DNA of 62,000 nucleotides from Bugula neritina. Taxonomy: Eukaryota > Bryozoa > Gymnolaemata > Cheilostomatida > Bugulidae. The position numbers were made by a program, and so were the translations under genes. This document shows, one piece after another, positions 37,833 through 49,203 of this stretch (position 1 is the first letter of the stretch; each line of letters starts with the position of its first letter). The notes beneath the pieces were generated by a model. That model was not told the origin of the DNA, did no database searches, and saw nothing but the letters and a program-made list of their open reading frames with translations. The stretch spans positions 11,173,980 through 11,235,979 of the forward strand of contig OZ037771.1 of the NCBI GenBank assembly GCA_964035545.1, given 5' to 3'.

Positions 37833-38788
37833 TCATTTCTTGGTATTATAATGTTTTTGCTGATTCAGGGCTTCTACAAGAGGAGAGTTGGAAAACTTCA
37901 TTGGGTCATCAAATATATGCACATACTGGTCAAAGTCCTTTAAGTGTTGTAGGAAATATTCTGGTAGAGATTGAGATTTGGGGCCAGATCTTTTCCTTCT
38001 CTTGAAGTCTTCACAATACTCCATTATCTCCTTGTCATTACAGCCATACACGCAGCACTCACACACTATACCTTGGGAGTCGCTTGGCGTGAAGCCACCA
38101 TGTTGACGCTTCTGCCGGAACAAGAACTCATTGGCCTTGGCGTGACTTTTGAAGACACTATTTGCTTCTGGTGTTTCTTGCTTGATGACTTGTTTAGCTG
38201 GAGTGTTGTTGAGCGAGGTTGAAACTGCAAAATAATGTTATAAAATTATTGTCTATTATAGTTGCAAATACGGCAATAAACTAAAACAGCAATCCTCAAC
38301 TTGAAAAATGATTACAAGGTTGTTTTAATTATAAACCTCTGACTCTTTACAGCAGATCTTTTTACATTCATAATTAACCATTTGATTTTAAAAAAATTGT
38401 AAATAAACTCAATAAACTACAGGATATATAAATTGTATTTCAGAGTTTATGTTGACAATATGTACACTAAATTTTCAAAGCAATTAAATGTAGTAAAATG
38501 ACTTATAAAACTGCTATACACATTTAAGTATGAAAAAACACATGTCTATTGTAGCAAGTATGAACTTGGTTTGTTATCCCCACCTGCTCGCTTTCTTCTG
38601 TTGGGTTGGTACCCGTAGCACTTGCTGAGAACGTAGTCCGTGAGTTCCCCGCCGCAGCGAGCCATTCGCCCGTGATAGCCACTTTTGATTTTGGCTTCTG
38701 AGCAGGTGTGCGTCAGTTTTGCTGTGGTGAAATTCAACAGCGTCAGCAGCATTGGTAGCATGCAGACAAACATTTTGACTGCAACCAT
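37833..38788 (-). CDS. Insulin-like peptide precursor 1
   Basis: Exons 38788-38584 and 38224-37833 join in phase 1 inside the C peptide, the classic insulin intron position, giving 198 aa. A splice acceptor abuts the ATG, so the leader is on an upstream exon. Order: signal peptide (1-23); B chain with C29, C45 and C57, where C45-C57 carries the canonical C-x11-C; cleavage at RRKR (63-66); C peptide; RQKR (105-108); a short extension; then A chain GIVCECC...GC...EYC (C123, C125, C126, C130, C139). The extra C29/C123 pair predicts a fourth disulfide, as in molluscan insulins. The A chain ends at KRRKR (143-147), followed by a 51-residue C-terminal peptide. VF-x5-KA-x3-L-x-RQKR before the A chain fits a gamma-carboxylation recognition site. 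It would be secreted and probably signals through a receptor tyrosine kinase. Confidence 0.93.
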
Positions 38789-39207
38789 CTGCAATTATAC
38801 AAACAGCTTTTTGTATTTCAAAGAGAACAACAAACAGCTATTAAAATATTTCTATATTTTAAAGTAAAAAACTAGCAATAAAAAGGTTTGTCACCCAATT
38901 GTAGGTATAGAAAGAAACATCCCATAGCTGTGATAATCAAAAAAATACTTGGTTACAAAGTTTTTAAAACGTAACTTTCCATCAATACTGTAGTCAACTA
39001 AACTAATTAATTACATTAATTAAATTAAATTATTTTGTATAATAGACATAAATTGTATGTTTTTGATAAAAACTAAATCATAATACTACTATCTCTAGCA
39101 TTGAAGTTTTAAGATTGATGATCAAAAATAGTAAGACTGCTGCATTTAAAAATACTTTGAAATTAATCAAAAGCAAATATTTTGCTGTACCATAATAAAG
39201 TAAATAC

Positions 39208-39258
39208 CTTGATGTAAAAATATTTGATATGTGTTTCTTTAGTGTAAAATTTATGTAT
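39208..39258 (-). other. Predicted leader exon of insulin-like gene 1
   Basis: A region starting about 25-30 bp after the TATA box ends in CATCAAG|GTATTT, a good donor. It would splice to the acceptor at the ATG (38788). The start is an estimate. Confidence 0.45.
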
Positions 39259-39283
39259 AATCAAAACAAGGTGTAAAGTTTTG

Positions 39284-39347
39284 CTTATATACTCCTAGCA
39301 ACCTATTATTCGATGTAAGTAGATAGAACGAAGTTTTGTTAGCCAAT
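39284..39347 (-). promoter_or_regulatory. Insulin-like gene 1 promoter: TATATAAG plus CCAAT box
   Basis: TATATAAG lies at 39291-39284 on the minus strand, with ATTGGCT (an inverted CCAAT box) at 39347-39341, about 50 bp upstream. The same pair with the same spacing recurs at insulin-like genes 2 and 3. Confidence 0.65.
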
Positions 39348-40580
39348 GAAATTGCAGTCGTTAGTTTGAAGCTCTCAATAGACACAGCTTTTAGTTACTA
39401 CGTCACAAATATTATGTTTCTGGGTTTAGCAGTAAGCAGTTCAACGATGTTGTTCGCACATTTCCTATTTATTTCTATCATATGAGTATATGTAATTTTG
39501 TTATTACTTTCAAAAATTATTTAAAGTCTATTGGTATATCATTCATAAAGACTATTTTTTAAATGTCAAAATATTTAGAATACTTTAGAATCAGAAAAAT
39601 AATTTGTTATCTCTTTCATTAATTAATGTAATAACATTTTACTTTCATTGATTTGTAGATCTCTAAATAATAATGTTATATTATTTGTGTGCTGATGCTA
39701 TAATATTTAGTCTGATAAGTTACACTTTTTTAAATTGTATTAACATTTATTTGTTAATTTTACTATAAATTATGTTCCCCTTCAAAAAAAATTCTGCAGT
39801 ATAAAAGACAAATGCAATCAAAACACTTGCAGTGGTTATTTTATTTCAAGTTATTTCACTTTCAAATTAATTACTTTTACAATATTTCCTTCTAAATAAG
39901 TTTACAATAAAGTAATTTCCACGTTTTTGTTATTGCATGCGTTTATGGAATTATCAGCGTTAAAACTTTCGCAGAGTTATTGAAATGGTACAAAATAATA
40001 CATTTTAAAATCTTATTAGTTTTCCGTATTTTTTTGGTTACAAAAATCATTTTTTGAAATAAAAATGAAGTAGCTGTTGTATTATCTGTTGCAAAATTTA
40101 AAAAGTGAAATTTTCAGTTTATTATAGTAAGGTATGCTGCAAATCAGTAAAATAGCTAAATGAGCAAATAAAATAATATTTTACTGTTATTGACAAATTA
40201 CACACATATTATCTATTTAAGCTGTTCATTATCTGTGATTATTTTTCAAATTTTAAAGAATTTGGCATTCACATCTTTTTATGTTAACCAACCCTTTTAT
40301 TAATTGCAAAGGTTTAGTTGTACCAACATTTCTGTAACGCATTTCTCAAATCACTCAGATTCTTGTGTGAACCGAGATTTTCAGATAAATTAGTTGCATT
40401 AAAATTAGCATCAGGACGACTGCCTGTATTCCTGAAATGCTGGCAACAGTACAGCTCAGATTGTTGCTGTGCTGGTAAACAGGGGAGGTAAATAATCATT
40501 ATTTTCCCAAAACCAAGTAGATGACAAATATTTGCATGTCTAATGAGCATCAAGAACCTATATACAGGTAAACGGCAATG
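39348..40580. other. Non-coding AT-rich region
   Basis: No supported feature was seen. Confidence 0.45.
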
Positions 40581-40601
40581 ACAAGTAGCACTATAGTAAG
40601 A

Positions 40602-40802
40602 CTCGTGCAAGTTTATAGTCACCATCCTTGTGCGAAACCCCTTCTGGAAGAGGTTTTTTGCAAAATGGGCTGGGGACTTATTCAGATGAAGCACAGGAGC
40701 AATTATGACTGGATGCTTTTCCTAATGCCTATGCAGGGTGTTGGAATCCGCAACTCCGTGTTTACAAAGCAAATGCTTTAACCCTAGACCACTGTTGCTC
40801 CC
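40602..40802 (-). mobile_element. tRNA-derived SINE, copy B
   Basis: Same family and orientation as 33571-33772: a tRNA-like head (CAGTGGTCTAGGGTTAAAGC), then TTAGGAAAAGCATCCAGTCA, a GGTGACTATAAA block, and a tail at ACGAGTCTTAC. Direct repeats ACAAGTAGCACTATA(G/A)TAAG flank it at 40581-40601 and 40803-40823. Length is 201 bp, within one base of copy A. Confidence 0.88.
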
Positions 40803-40823
40803 ACAAGTAGCACTATAATAAGA

Positions 40824-41411
40824 TATATCAGGTAATTGTTATTATGATTACATAATGAGTGCTTAGATTAAAGTTTCTGTAAACAAAATGAGAGCAGCTG
40901 CTGACAAATGAAAGTATTAATCATTTTTGCTAAGTTGCCACAAAGCTTGCCCCAACCCTGTGGCTATCTGTTTATATCCAATTGTCGAAATATTTTCTTG
41001 TACTCTCAAAATATACCAATTTTTTCAAACACGCAGCAGTGATATATGTTCGCAATTCATCTAAATCAGCTTATCTGTGTGCTACATATTCAACTTTTGT
41101 ATAGATTTCCTGGTGTATTTTCTACTTCAACACTGTACTGCAAGTAACCAACATTCTTATATTAATGTAACTGACCTCCAAATGCAAAGCAGCAGCAAAG
41201 TTGTAATTTCTAAAGAGGCAGAAACAAAACCATAAAAACTTATTCTTTTGTACAGCTGTGCAATTTTTTAAGTTTGTATTGTAGTTGAATTTTTGCAAAA
41301 ACAAAATTATGTTGTTGCAAATTTTGATAACTGATTACATCAAAACTTGATTTGTACAAGTTTGTAACCATAGAGCAGCCTATATGTTATAAGAAGTTAT
41401 GTTCTCTTCTG

Positions 41412-41487
<76 letters not shown>

Positions 41488-43720
41488 AAGTTTAAAAATT
41501 CTTTTGGCTCATGGTTTCAAACTGTGCTAAAGAGTAGATATAATACAACACATACGTAGATAATAAGACCATAATAATCTATCTATTTGTTTACAAACAT
41601 AGGTGTGTTTACATTTTATTTTCAAGTTTACATTTAATTGGTAGATCTGCAGTTTATACAGAGAATTTTTCATGACAAACTGGGAATAATGTATAGTAAT
41701 TGTAAAATACCAAACATCGACATTCCTGTTCCTACGGCGTAATAACTGAGTATTTGCATTTATAGAAATGTTTAAATTACTGTTTTTAAACCTTTTTATA
41801 TCATTAATCTGTATAGGTACTCCCACTAGATTATTTATTGTATAAAAACCTGGTTATTATGTTCAAGCTGATATCTATCAACTAAATAGTAAACAATTTT
41901 TTTTACCCTCTCGACACCCTGTGTCATATTGTGGGCCATAACATCAAATGTCAGGCATTTTTACAAGTGTCTGCATTTCCTGTACAATGTTATGGTGCGC
42001 CAGGATCAAGCGCTGTTTGATTTTAAAAAGTTGCGACGGGCTCCTATTGGACAGAAAGACATTGCGTCAATTCATTGGATATAAATGTCCAATGAGGTGT
42101 CATAGATCGTACCTATAAATAAAAAACTTTGAGAGCTTCAGCACGGATACATCAAAAGTGGCTGACATTTTACGTGCTGGAAGCTGCTGTTATTATTGTT
42201 ACTTAGCTCCTAGTTGCTGTTTACTCATCTGGTTGCTAAACAGAATGATTTAAGAGTACCACCCTTCAAAACTTTTAAATGTGACCTCATTTCTGGAACT
42301 ATTTATAGCTCTGTTTGCACTTGCGCAAAACTCTGTTGATTTTTGTTTACCATGCATATACTGAGCTGCAGTTTTATATAGAAATAATCAAGTATAGGCA
42401 TTAAATAATAGTGAATATTTAGAAAATGCAAGGAATTTAATATTGTATGTGTAGTACGCTTGAAACTAAGCAAATATCAAGATTTCAATTCATGATGTCT
42501 TGGTGAAACAAAATACAAAAGCAATCTAAATTCGGAGTACTTTATTACATTCATCTGCGATGTTTTACTCTGTTGCTAAAAGTTGAAGTTAATATATTTC
42601 GTAAAAAATTAAATATGAAAGCCAGCATTATATATGTTGCGTGAGATAACATATATTGCAAATGCTAACACTTGTAATAAACTTTTCAACTTCATAACAG
42701 TTATTTGGGTGCTTTGTGAATAGATCTGATGATTTCTTGGCCCATTACCATTGTTTGGTTAAACATTTGTTAACTAATAAGTGAATTGTTGGGGGAGTTT
42801 CTATAAGTAATAAATTTGACTATAACAAAGTAAACTAATTAAGAAGTAATGCAATGCATTAAGTATGTTTTTATTTAGAATCTAACGTTTTTTAGAAAAT
42901 ATTTAAGCCACTTGCTGGTTGAAAAGTTCTATTGCGCTTCACTAATTGTTGTAAGCTTGATAAATGATTATAAATCAGTCAATTTTCTTTTAAATGTATG
43001 TTTTTGTTGGTAGGTTTACATCATTTGTAGAATGTAGTGTTAAACCAGAATTAAAAATTTGCTGTTCAATTTCTTCGCAACGTATGCAGCTCATCCATTG
43101 CAGTAGGTGACAATAATTTAATAACATAGAATAGATATCTGCAATAAGTGCTATTATAAATTCACTAGTCAGTTCATATAATTATACGCTACAGCAAACT
43201 ACTCATTTCATTTTAATATATGTTTACCTATTTATATAATTATACATGTCTTTGCTTGTCAGATGCAGTGGTATTTAGTGTAGTTATACATATATACGTC
43301 TTCCTTATACACAGAAATCTTGCAGACATGCAGTATAAATATATGTTGATATACTGCGAACATTTGATGGCTGATTCCATGTACAAACAAGGAAACTAGA
43401 GTAAATCTGTGCAGTGCTTTCACTAGATTTGTAATAGTATATTGATTTAATAACATTACATATAGTCATATACTATGATGCAAACTTAATGTTCCTGTCG
43501 CACCTCTAGACAAGTGCTTGGTAAAAGCATGCACTTTATTTTATGTCTATAAAAAGACTTTACAATCAAGAAGTGTTAGATAATAGTTATTCTTTATAAA
43601 CACAAATTTAGAACTGAACTGAACATATTATTGAATTCTTGTCCAAAACATTCATAGTGCAGTTTATTATCACAAGCTATATTTTTTCCAAAACTTGGTA
43701 GTTAGTTGTGTTCTCCTAAG
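40824..43720. other. Non-coding region between insulin-like genes 1 and 2
   Basis: No exon was recognised. It contains a 67-bp (TA)n tract at 41417-41483. A promoter-like stretch at 42040-42130 (ATTGG boxes, then CCTATAAATA) has no recognisable gene after it. Confidence 0.4.
41417..41483. repeat. (TA)n microsatellite
   Basis: A pure TA tract. Confidence 0.95.
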
Positions 43721-44143
43721 TTTGTTTGTTTGTTTGTTTTTATTTTGTCATAGTAGGGTAAAAATTGATTGAGAAAAAAATAAACAAAATGACAGGGCCT
43801 ATGGCGCAATAGCACTGTAGCTAGTCGAGGCACCGAGCCATGAATGGTTGACAGTTATATAAGATTTTTGTTTAGGTTTTTGGAAGTTTTAGCAACTTAA
43901 AAAGTATTATTTTTTTATCTGGAAATTTGCCATTAGATGGTCTCTCAGGGCAAGTTTGAAACCAGCCTCCCTCCCCACAGCACGAATAGAACTAGGCAAT
44001 TTATTACATAGCGTCGAACATTGGAATTCCACTCTTCGTTGACCTGCAGCAGTTGATGATGGAGGAGTTTGTAGGCTGAACTCTGAAAATCTTGTGGGAT
44101 TGTTATGTGTGAGATGTGTTAGTTGAGAATAGTAAAGTGAATC
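43721..44143 (-). mobile_element. 5'-truncated LINE (CR1/L2/Jockey-like), last ORF2 residues and 3' tail
   Basis: The minus strand from 44143 to the stop at 43907 encodes 78 residues typical of the end of a non-LTR retrotransposon ORF2: RRVEFQCSTLCNKLPSSIRA, then FKLALRDHL, which matches the usual 'F...LWN.LP..IR....FK..LK.HL' ending. About 170 bp of 3' untranslated sequence follow and end in (AAAC)n at 43740-43721, a LINE-type 3' microsatellite tail. The rest of ORF2 is absent. Confidence 0.8.
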
Positions 44144-44349
44144 TTATTATCAGATAATTATAATAATGTCCTTGAATTAAGAGGCTAGATGTGAATTATA
44201 GTAGCCATGCATGCAAAGCACAAGTTCCAGTAGCTAAGGGTTAGTTACTGGTTAGGGGTATAGCACCTGTGTGCTGGATCGCAGACTCGAACCACAAAGT
44301 CATTATTGAGACACACAGTCTATATACAGAGACGGTAAGAATTGTTATA

Positions 44350-44515
44350 TTAGCAGTTTCTAGTCGGGGGTAACTGAGTGCAGTAGTTTGAGGTTCTCAA
44401 GTTTGTGGTTGGGGGTTTCAATAACCGCACAATGAACTTCGATCAATAATCATTGAGTAACCGCAGCTCAAACTCGAAAACCTCAATTTGCTGCACTCAA
44501 CTCGGAGCTGCTTAT
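44350..44515. repeat. Imperfect inverted repeat of about 165 bp
   Basis: AGTGCAGTAGTTTGAGGTTC in the left half pairs with GAAAACCTCAATTTGCTGCACT in the right half, and pairing continues outward to AGCAG/CTGCT and inward toward a loop near 44430. No coding capacity. It could be a hairpin MITE or a small-RNA hairpin. Confidence 0.65.
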
Positions 44516-45058
44516 AAAACAATGTGAATTTTGTCTTCACTTGAGAGTTGTCTTGCCAAGTATATCTCAATGCAAGGAAATGCAATTTCTGTGAGCAGAC
44601 AACTTCCACTTACTTACTATTGTATGAACTTTCACAATATTAGGCCTATATAATTAAAATAATTGTGAACTCAAATAGTAATATTTGAAGAACAGTTGGT
44701 CAGCATATTTTACAGAACTTAATAGAGTTACAGGAGACATTTGCTGAGAATTACGTATTGACTGTAATATAAGTCACGAACTGGTGCTTGAAATTATTCC
44801 TGCTTTGTAGTATATCCATGAGTAAATAACTCCTCCTCAGTATAACAATAGTTCAGCAATTTTATACTTCTTTAAATTTTAATGTGTTTTGATTTAGTAA
44901 TGATAAGTTTTTGTATGGAAATCAGTTTCTAAAATAAAATATGTATAAAAAGATATTAGCCTACAGGCAATGTAATAGTATTGTTTATTTGCCTCAGAAT
45001 TTTCTTACTCATAACTTGACATGTTACTTCAGGTGCTTGATTTAAACTCATTCATGCT

Positions 45059-45965
45059 TCAAGCAAGAAGCTTTGTATGGCCGTTGATAGTTTTCTGCTT
45101 ATCTAAAGCTTGTACAATGGGCGTATTGACAAACTCTACCACACTGTCAAATTTTTCTGGGTAATTACTGATTTCATCCAGATATGTTTTAAAATAGTTT
45201 GGTATTGAATCTAACATTGAAGTTGATCTTTTCCTCCTCTTGAAATCTTCACAATACTCCATGATCTCGTTTTCATCACAGCCATGTATGCAACACTCAC
45301 ACACTATACCCTGGGAACTGCTGGGAATGAAACCAGCATAGTTCATGTAATCTTCGTACATCTCTCTGTTCCGCTTTCTGGGTGACAGGAACTTGTCAGC
45401 ATCAACCTTCTTGGTGAAGATCTTGCCGTTAGCAACATCATTCTGCCCCCTGGTGAGTAGTTTTTTCAAGGAGGTTTCTTCAGCCGTATCATTTGTGGTG
45501 TTAGCATCAGCAACTGCAGCATATAATGTTGAAAATATTACATCAGACTTTGTTAATATTCATAGAGACAACATAACTTCTGTAAAATTTGCTTTTATTC
45601 TAACTTAAAATCTATGAAACAATGATTCAAAATAGTTTAAAGAAGTTTTGGAAATTAAGCAAAGACATATTTTAATGGTTCCTTAAATTTTAGAAAATAT
45701 AATATTTGTAATAAATATACATTGGTGTATACACTTTTTAGTCATACTTAGTTTTTATTTTCTTACATTCTCGTTTGCTTGGGATGTAGCCGTAGCATCT
45801 GTTAAGGACATGATTCGTCAGACTTCCACTGCAAAGAGATTGTGAAGTACGATATCTACTCATGATCATGCTATAGGAACAGTTGTGGTCGTACCCTGCC
45901 TGGGTAGAGGTCAACAGCCCCAACAGCATCGCCCAGCTAAAGCAGTCTGCTAAGAGTTGAACCAT
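45059..45965 (-). CDS. Insulin-like peptide precursor 2
   Basis: Exons 45965-45767 and 45513-45059 join in phase 1, giving 217 aa. The ATG lies nine bases inside an exon that starts after ATTATATGCAG, so a leader exon exists upstream. Signal peptide 1-23 (ends TSTQA). B chain cysteines C29, C45 and C57 are at the same positions as in gene 1. B is followed by a single weaker basic site (SKRE) rather than RRKR. The C peptide carries two N-x-T sites (near 71-75) and IF-x5-DA-x3-L-x3-RKR (F99, A105, L109, R114), an exact fit to the gamma-carboxylation signal spacing. A 20-residue extension precedes GIVCECC (C138, C140, C141, C145, C154). KRRKR (158-162) releases a 55-residue tail with IPNYF and IVQAL. 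A minus-strand AATAAA near 44983 may be the polyadenylation signal. Confidence 0.93.
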
Positions 45966-46345
45966 TTTCTTTAGCTGCATATAATCAAACAAAACATCAT
46001 TGCAGATTTAAGTACGTATTGTTTTTCCATAAAATTGCATTAGACCGCAAGTATAGAGTTTTTTATAAATAAATTATATCCCAAAAAAATTTAATGCTCC
46101 ATAAGTTTAATAAACATTTTTATAAGTTATTGCAACGTTTATAAAATATTTTTAAATTTATTTTCGTAAGAAATTTATAAAATTATTGTAAAAATGTATT
46201 TATATGTAGCTAGCCATAGCCCTAAGAGTTACTAAAAGTACTTCAGATAGTAACTATTTACACCCCTGAACTTAGGGGACTGCTGTGTGGTACTAAGAAT
46301 GTACTCTGTACATACTCGAGTGTATTGAACTCTGCAAGAAAATAG

Positions 46346-46397
46346 CTTTTATATTCACTGCCCAGTTGCAACTAAATGTATCTGACATTCAACCAAT
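46346..46397 (-). promoter_or_regulatory. Insulin-like gene 2 promoter: TATAAAAG plus CCAAT box
   Basis: TATAAAAG at 46353-46346 with ATTGGTT at 46397-46391 upstream on the minus strand. The layout is the same as for genes 1 and 3, though the TATA sequence differs slightly. Confidence 0.6.
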
Positions 46398-46399
46398 CA

Positions 46400-49203
46400 T
46401 ATTATAGAACCAGATTTCAAAGTTTCACTGCAACCAACGTAAAGTTTGCCTATAAACGTTTAAATAAAATAACCAGTACTTTAATTATATCATTTAATAT
46501 CTCTTTTATTCAAGTACTTAACAGCTGCATTAAAATTGTTTTGCAACAAAATAGAATATGTTAACTTTCCTAAAAGTGTAAAAAAGGGAATAAGATGCAT
46601 ATATCCGTCAAGGCAGCAGCGAAATGCTCCATAGCAAATTATAAAAATTTTCTAGGCACTTGATTTTGAAAAGTTTTAAGTTTGACCTTATTCATCTTTA
46701 TTATCCATGCATCTTTGTTTGTCTCTTGTACTAGCAACGTTGTACCATCCAAGGTCAACTTTCTGCTTTAATACTCACTGTCATCTAGTTTGTGTTCTTC
46801 TAATCCTTACCCCTAACACTTTGCTAATGTTTTCGTTGGCTTTTTGCTATTTACTTTAAGGCCATGCCACTCTATCCATTTCTTCTCACAACGTCCTTAA
46901 ATGACACCATGCTGGTCCTTGCTGTGAGATCTACAGCTGCAGATTAGCAATAGTCCCCCAGGTTTGTCTATATATAGGCATGAATATGGGTCAACATTAA
47001 CCCCTCACAATGCATCAATTGCTAACCACGTGATTAGTTATGTTTCATTAATATGAAATAGAACAGTCTTGTCACCTTTGAAATATAGGCACAGGTTAAT
47101 TAGCGGCTATAGTGAAATACAATAAGAACCATGTAACATATATCTATACATGGCAAACATTGCTTATCTCACATAAATCCATGTAGCGTACTTGTAGAAT
47201 ATCTGGTATATAAATAGCAGAACACCGACAATTCTTTATATGTAGATTATTACAATCTTTAAATCTTTATACAACGAACAATAGCTTAGCTGCATTGTCA
47301 TCAATAGCATTACAATAAGCATATCACTAAAATCATAATTTGTATTTGATTTTTTGTTCTGACAAGAGATTTTGTCAGAAAAAGAAGCACTTTTTTAATA
47401 ATGAAAATTATCTTGACTAAACTGAGATGAAAAAGAAAGGAAGGTTATAAACATATAATAGAAATGTACACTTTAAGAACTATACAAAGGCTGCAGATAT
47501 AGCACAGTGTGTGTAACAAGTGAACAAACAAGCCTGAAAACTGCTGCTTCATTTGGTTGTATATATAGAATATTTCAAAAAACAAAAATATACACAGTAA
47601 TTCGAAAATAGATTTGTAATTGCGACTTATATTATACATCTTGTGTAGATTTAATAATATTTTATCTTGTTCTTTAAATTCTTTGTCATCACTTTATTTA
47701 CACGGTATAGTTATATAATTACAAATGTGATTATGTAATCAAAGCTACTATGTTATAATAGTTCTAAATATAAACATAAAATGTGTTGCTTAAGCCTGGG
47801 TTCGTTATGTTTTGTGGTTTAATAATGCAGCTGAAGGTATACAATTTAATAAATGTGTGCTATAATTCTCACCTATTCTCACCTATCTCAGATTTGTCAT
47901 GTTCTGGTAGCGGTAGTGTGTGCTATAACTGATAAGTCTATAATAAGTGTGCTATAATAAGTTATTTAATATGTGTGTTATAGTGCTTTGATATTCTATA
48001 TTAATATGATTATATTATAAGAACATTATAATGACATTATAATGCATACCCATATATTAGAAATAATTGTAATAATTTATAAAATATTATAACAATAAAA
48101 CTATATTGTAGTAATTTTGGTATATTCAAATAATACTGGCGTATTATGTTGAAATTAATGGTATAATATAACATTATAATAATATTGGTATAGAATAATA
48201 TTTTAAAAAGTTGATTTAGTATAATATTGTTGGTACATTAGTACTGTATTAGTATAACTGCTGAAAATGCAGTAATGTAAAAAATGATGCCATATGTTTG
48301 GCTAGTAGCCTACTCATAATATATAATCTCTGTTTGTGCATGATAGCAATATGGGTATATTATAAATATATTTTCGTATAAGTTATTATTTTCCATAATA
48401 AGAAGACAACTACTTTGTATATAATAAATATAAAAATAATTTATTGATTACAAGTGATGACAACTCTAGAATCAGGTTTATAATTTGATGTGGAGTAAAA
48501 GCAAAAATTGATACAGTATAAATTTATAAGATATAATGTAGCATTTTGTAGACCAGTACAAAATAGTATAATATATCAAATTGTATTTTATGTTAATAAT
48601 GCTATGTTAGATTTTATTGCAATATAACTTATGTTGTCTTCTATTATTTATATTATTGTAAATTGTATTATATTACATTATTACATCATGTTATATTACA
48701 TGATAATATAATATTGCATTGCTTTATAATATATTACACTATATTACACTTCGCTATGCTTCATGGCATTATATGTCATATTATAATAGGTCAAAGGTCA
48801 ATAGTATAAAAATTTAGTGAACCTATCTTCATGATGGATTTAAACTAAAAACTGCATTATTAAAGATGTTTTTATTATAAACCACATTGGCTCATTGACT
48901 TATATACTGTCCATTGATTGTTTATTCACTCTTTATTTGTCCATTAGGTTGAAAAGCACAAATATAATATAAAGTATAAATATTATAGAATTTGGTGTTC
49001 TACTTTGGTAACTTTTAGTGATCAAGGTTTTTCAAAAACATAAATACCTTATTCAGCAGTATTGAGTCAAAATTTTTATCTAAATTTTATCCTAAGAAAA
49101 AAGTACAAAGTTCTTCTCATATGAGTCATGTAACAAATTTTGTAAAACAATAGCATTTTCTAGCAAATCATCTCTGTTCCAAAGTCTAGCTTCTTTTAAC
49201 TTG
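46400..49203. other. Non-coding region between insulin-like genes 2 and 3
   Basis: No exon was recognised. From about 47900 to 48780 the DNA is extremely AT-rich, with many TTATATTAT/ATAATATA words (probably old degenerate microsatellite). Confidence 0.45.

Noticed and set aside
42040-42160. Promoter with ATTGG boxes and CCTATAAATA on the plus strand
   Set aside because: No coding exon, splice donor or conserved peptide follows within several kb, so a real promoter cannot be supported.
44217-44335. tRNA-like or SINE head near GCAGACTCGAACC
   Set aside because: Only a B-box-like word (inverted) is present. No matching A box at the right distance and no cloverleaf could be drawn.
46310-46320. 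Leader-exon donor for insulin-like gene 2 (CTCGA|GTATGT)
   Set aside because: It would leave a leader exon of only about 8 nt from the expected start, so it was not annotated.
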